Source: Candidatus Bipolaricaulis sp. (lineage in GTDB: Bacteria; Bipolaricaulota; Bipolaricaulia; UBA7950; UBA9294). Taken from it: 45,311 bases of DNA. The notes under the pieces are model-generated. The model did not search any database, was not told the DNA's origin, and worked only from the letters and a program-made list of their open reading frames with translations. Position numbers and translations under genes: made by a program. The stretch lies in assembly GCA_028713635.1 (NCBI GenBank), contig JAQTNX010000004.1:1-45311 (forward strand), in the 5' to 3' direction. How positions within the stretch are numbered: the first letter of the stretch is position 1; each line of letters starts with the position of its first letter. Shown one piece after another: positions 44,890-45,311 of the stretch.

Positions 44890-45311
44890 ATGGACGCAGG
44901 ACGTTCCCGCGGGCCCAGTGGGCTCGCGGGCTTCACGATCATCTGGCTCGGCCAGTTCATGTCGTTGCTCGGGTCGTGCATGACGGAGTTCGCGATCACG
45001 ATCTGGGCCTACGAGCTCACGGGTCGGGCGTCAGCGTTGGCCCTGGTCGGCTTCTTCGCGTTTGCCCCGGTCATCGCGTTCAGCCCGATCGCCGGGGCGA
45101 TCGTCGACCGCGTGCCGCGGAAGCTGGTGATGGCGGCGAGCGACATCGGCGCCGGGCTCTCTACGGCCGCGTTGCTCATCCTCAGCCTCACCGGCCACCT
45201 TCAGCTGTGGCACCTCTTCGTGACGGGGTTCCTGTCCGGAGCGCTGGGGGCGTTCCAGTTCCCCGCCTACTCCGCTGCGGTTACGACGATGGTCGACAAG
45301 AAGCACTACGC
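44890..45311 (+). CDS. MFS transporter, N-terminal part (truncated by window edge); paralog of 24128-25468
   Basis: Reading the + strand from ATG 44890: MDAGRSRGPSGLAGFTIIWLGQFMSLLGSCMTEFAITIWAYELTGRASALALVGFFAFAPVIAFSPIAGAIVDRVPRKLVMAASDIGAGLST...; absent from the ORF track because no stop occurs before the edge. Confidence 0.92.
   Translation, partial: MDAGRSRGPSGLAGFTIIWLGQFMSLLGSCMTEFAITIWAYELTGRASALALVGFFAFAPVIAFSPIAGAIVDRVPRKLVMAASDIGAGLSTAALLILSLTGHLQLWHLFVTGFLSGALGAFQFPAYSAAVTTMVDKKHY

Overview
45.3 kb of high-GC bacterial chromosome (lineage not determinable from the sequence alone). The left part (1-27 kb) is dense and mostly housekeeping or metabolic: HD-GYP C-terminus, cyclic-2,3-DPG-synthetase-like GTPase, pgsA-like, rluD-like, nusA, rny (RNase Y), spoVS, a large membrane-anchored PpiC/SurA-TPR protein, mazG, DUF4911, yqeG, argF. 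These are followed by a tightly coupled operon citDE(fusion)-citF-HD protein-aconitase-family large and small subunits, then an M29 aminopeptidase, GNATs, an AEC transporter, methyltransferases and an MFS efflux protein. The right part (27-45 kb) is looser and accessory: decayed genes, membrane-anchored hydrolases, a RAYT/IS200-like transposase inside an inverted pair of a 'GGGGTCAGATCTTCA' repeat, eroded IS110 fragments including an apparently exact 607-bp tandem duplication, an unknown gene with a possible HEPN-type motif between inverted mobile-tag repeats, and an AbiEi/AbiEii toxin-antitoxin operon. The best leads are: (1) the cit-HD-aconitase operon, whose CitD-like domain lacks the prosthetic-group serine and whose small subunit has an atypical specificity loop; (2) the dispersed '(GCGTGAT..)CAAGACCTGACCCC' repeat family around accessory cassettes; (3) duplicated IS110 left ends that may encode a bridge RNA; (4) a 104-bp structured element upstream of argF. 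All family calls are from reading the translations; no database search was run.
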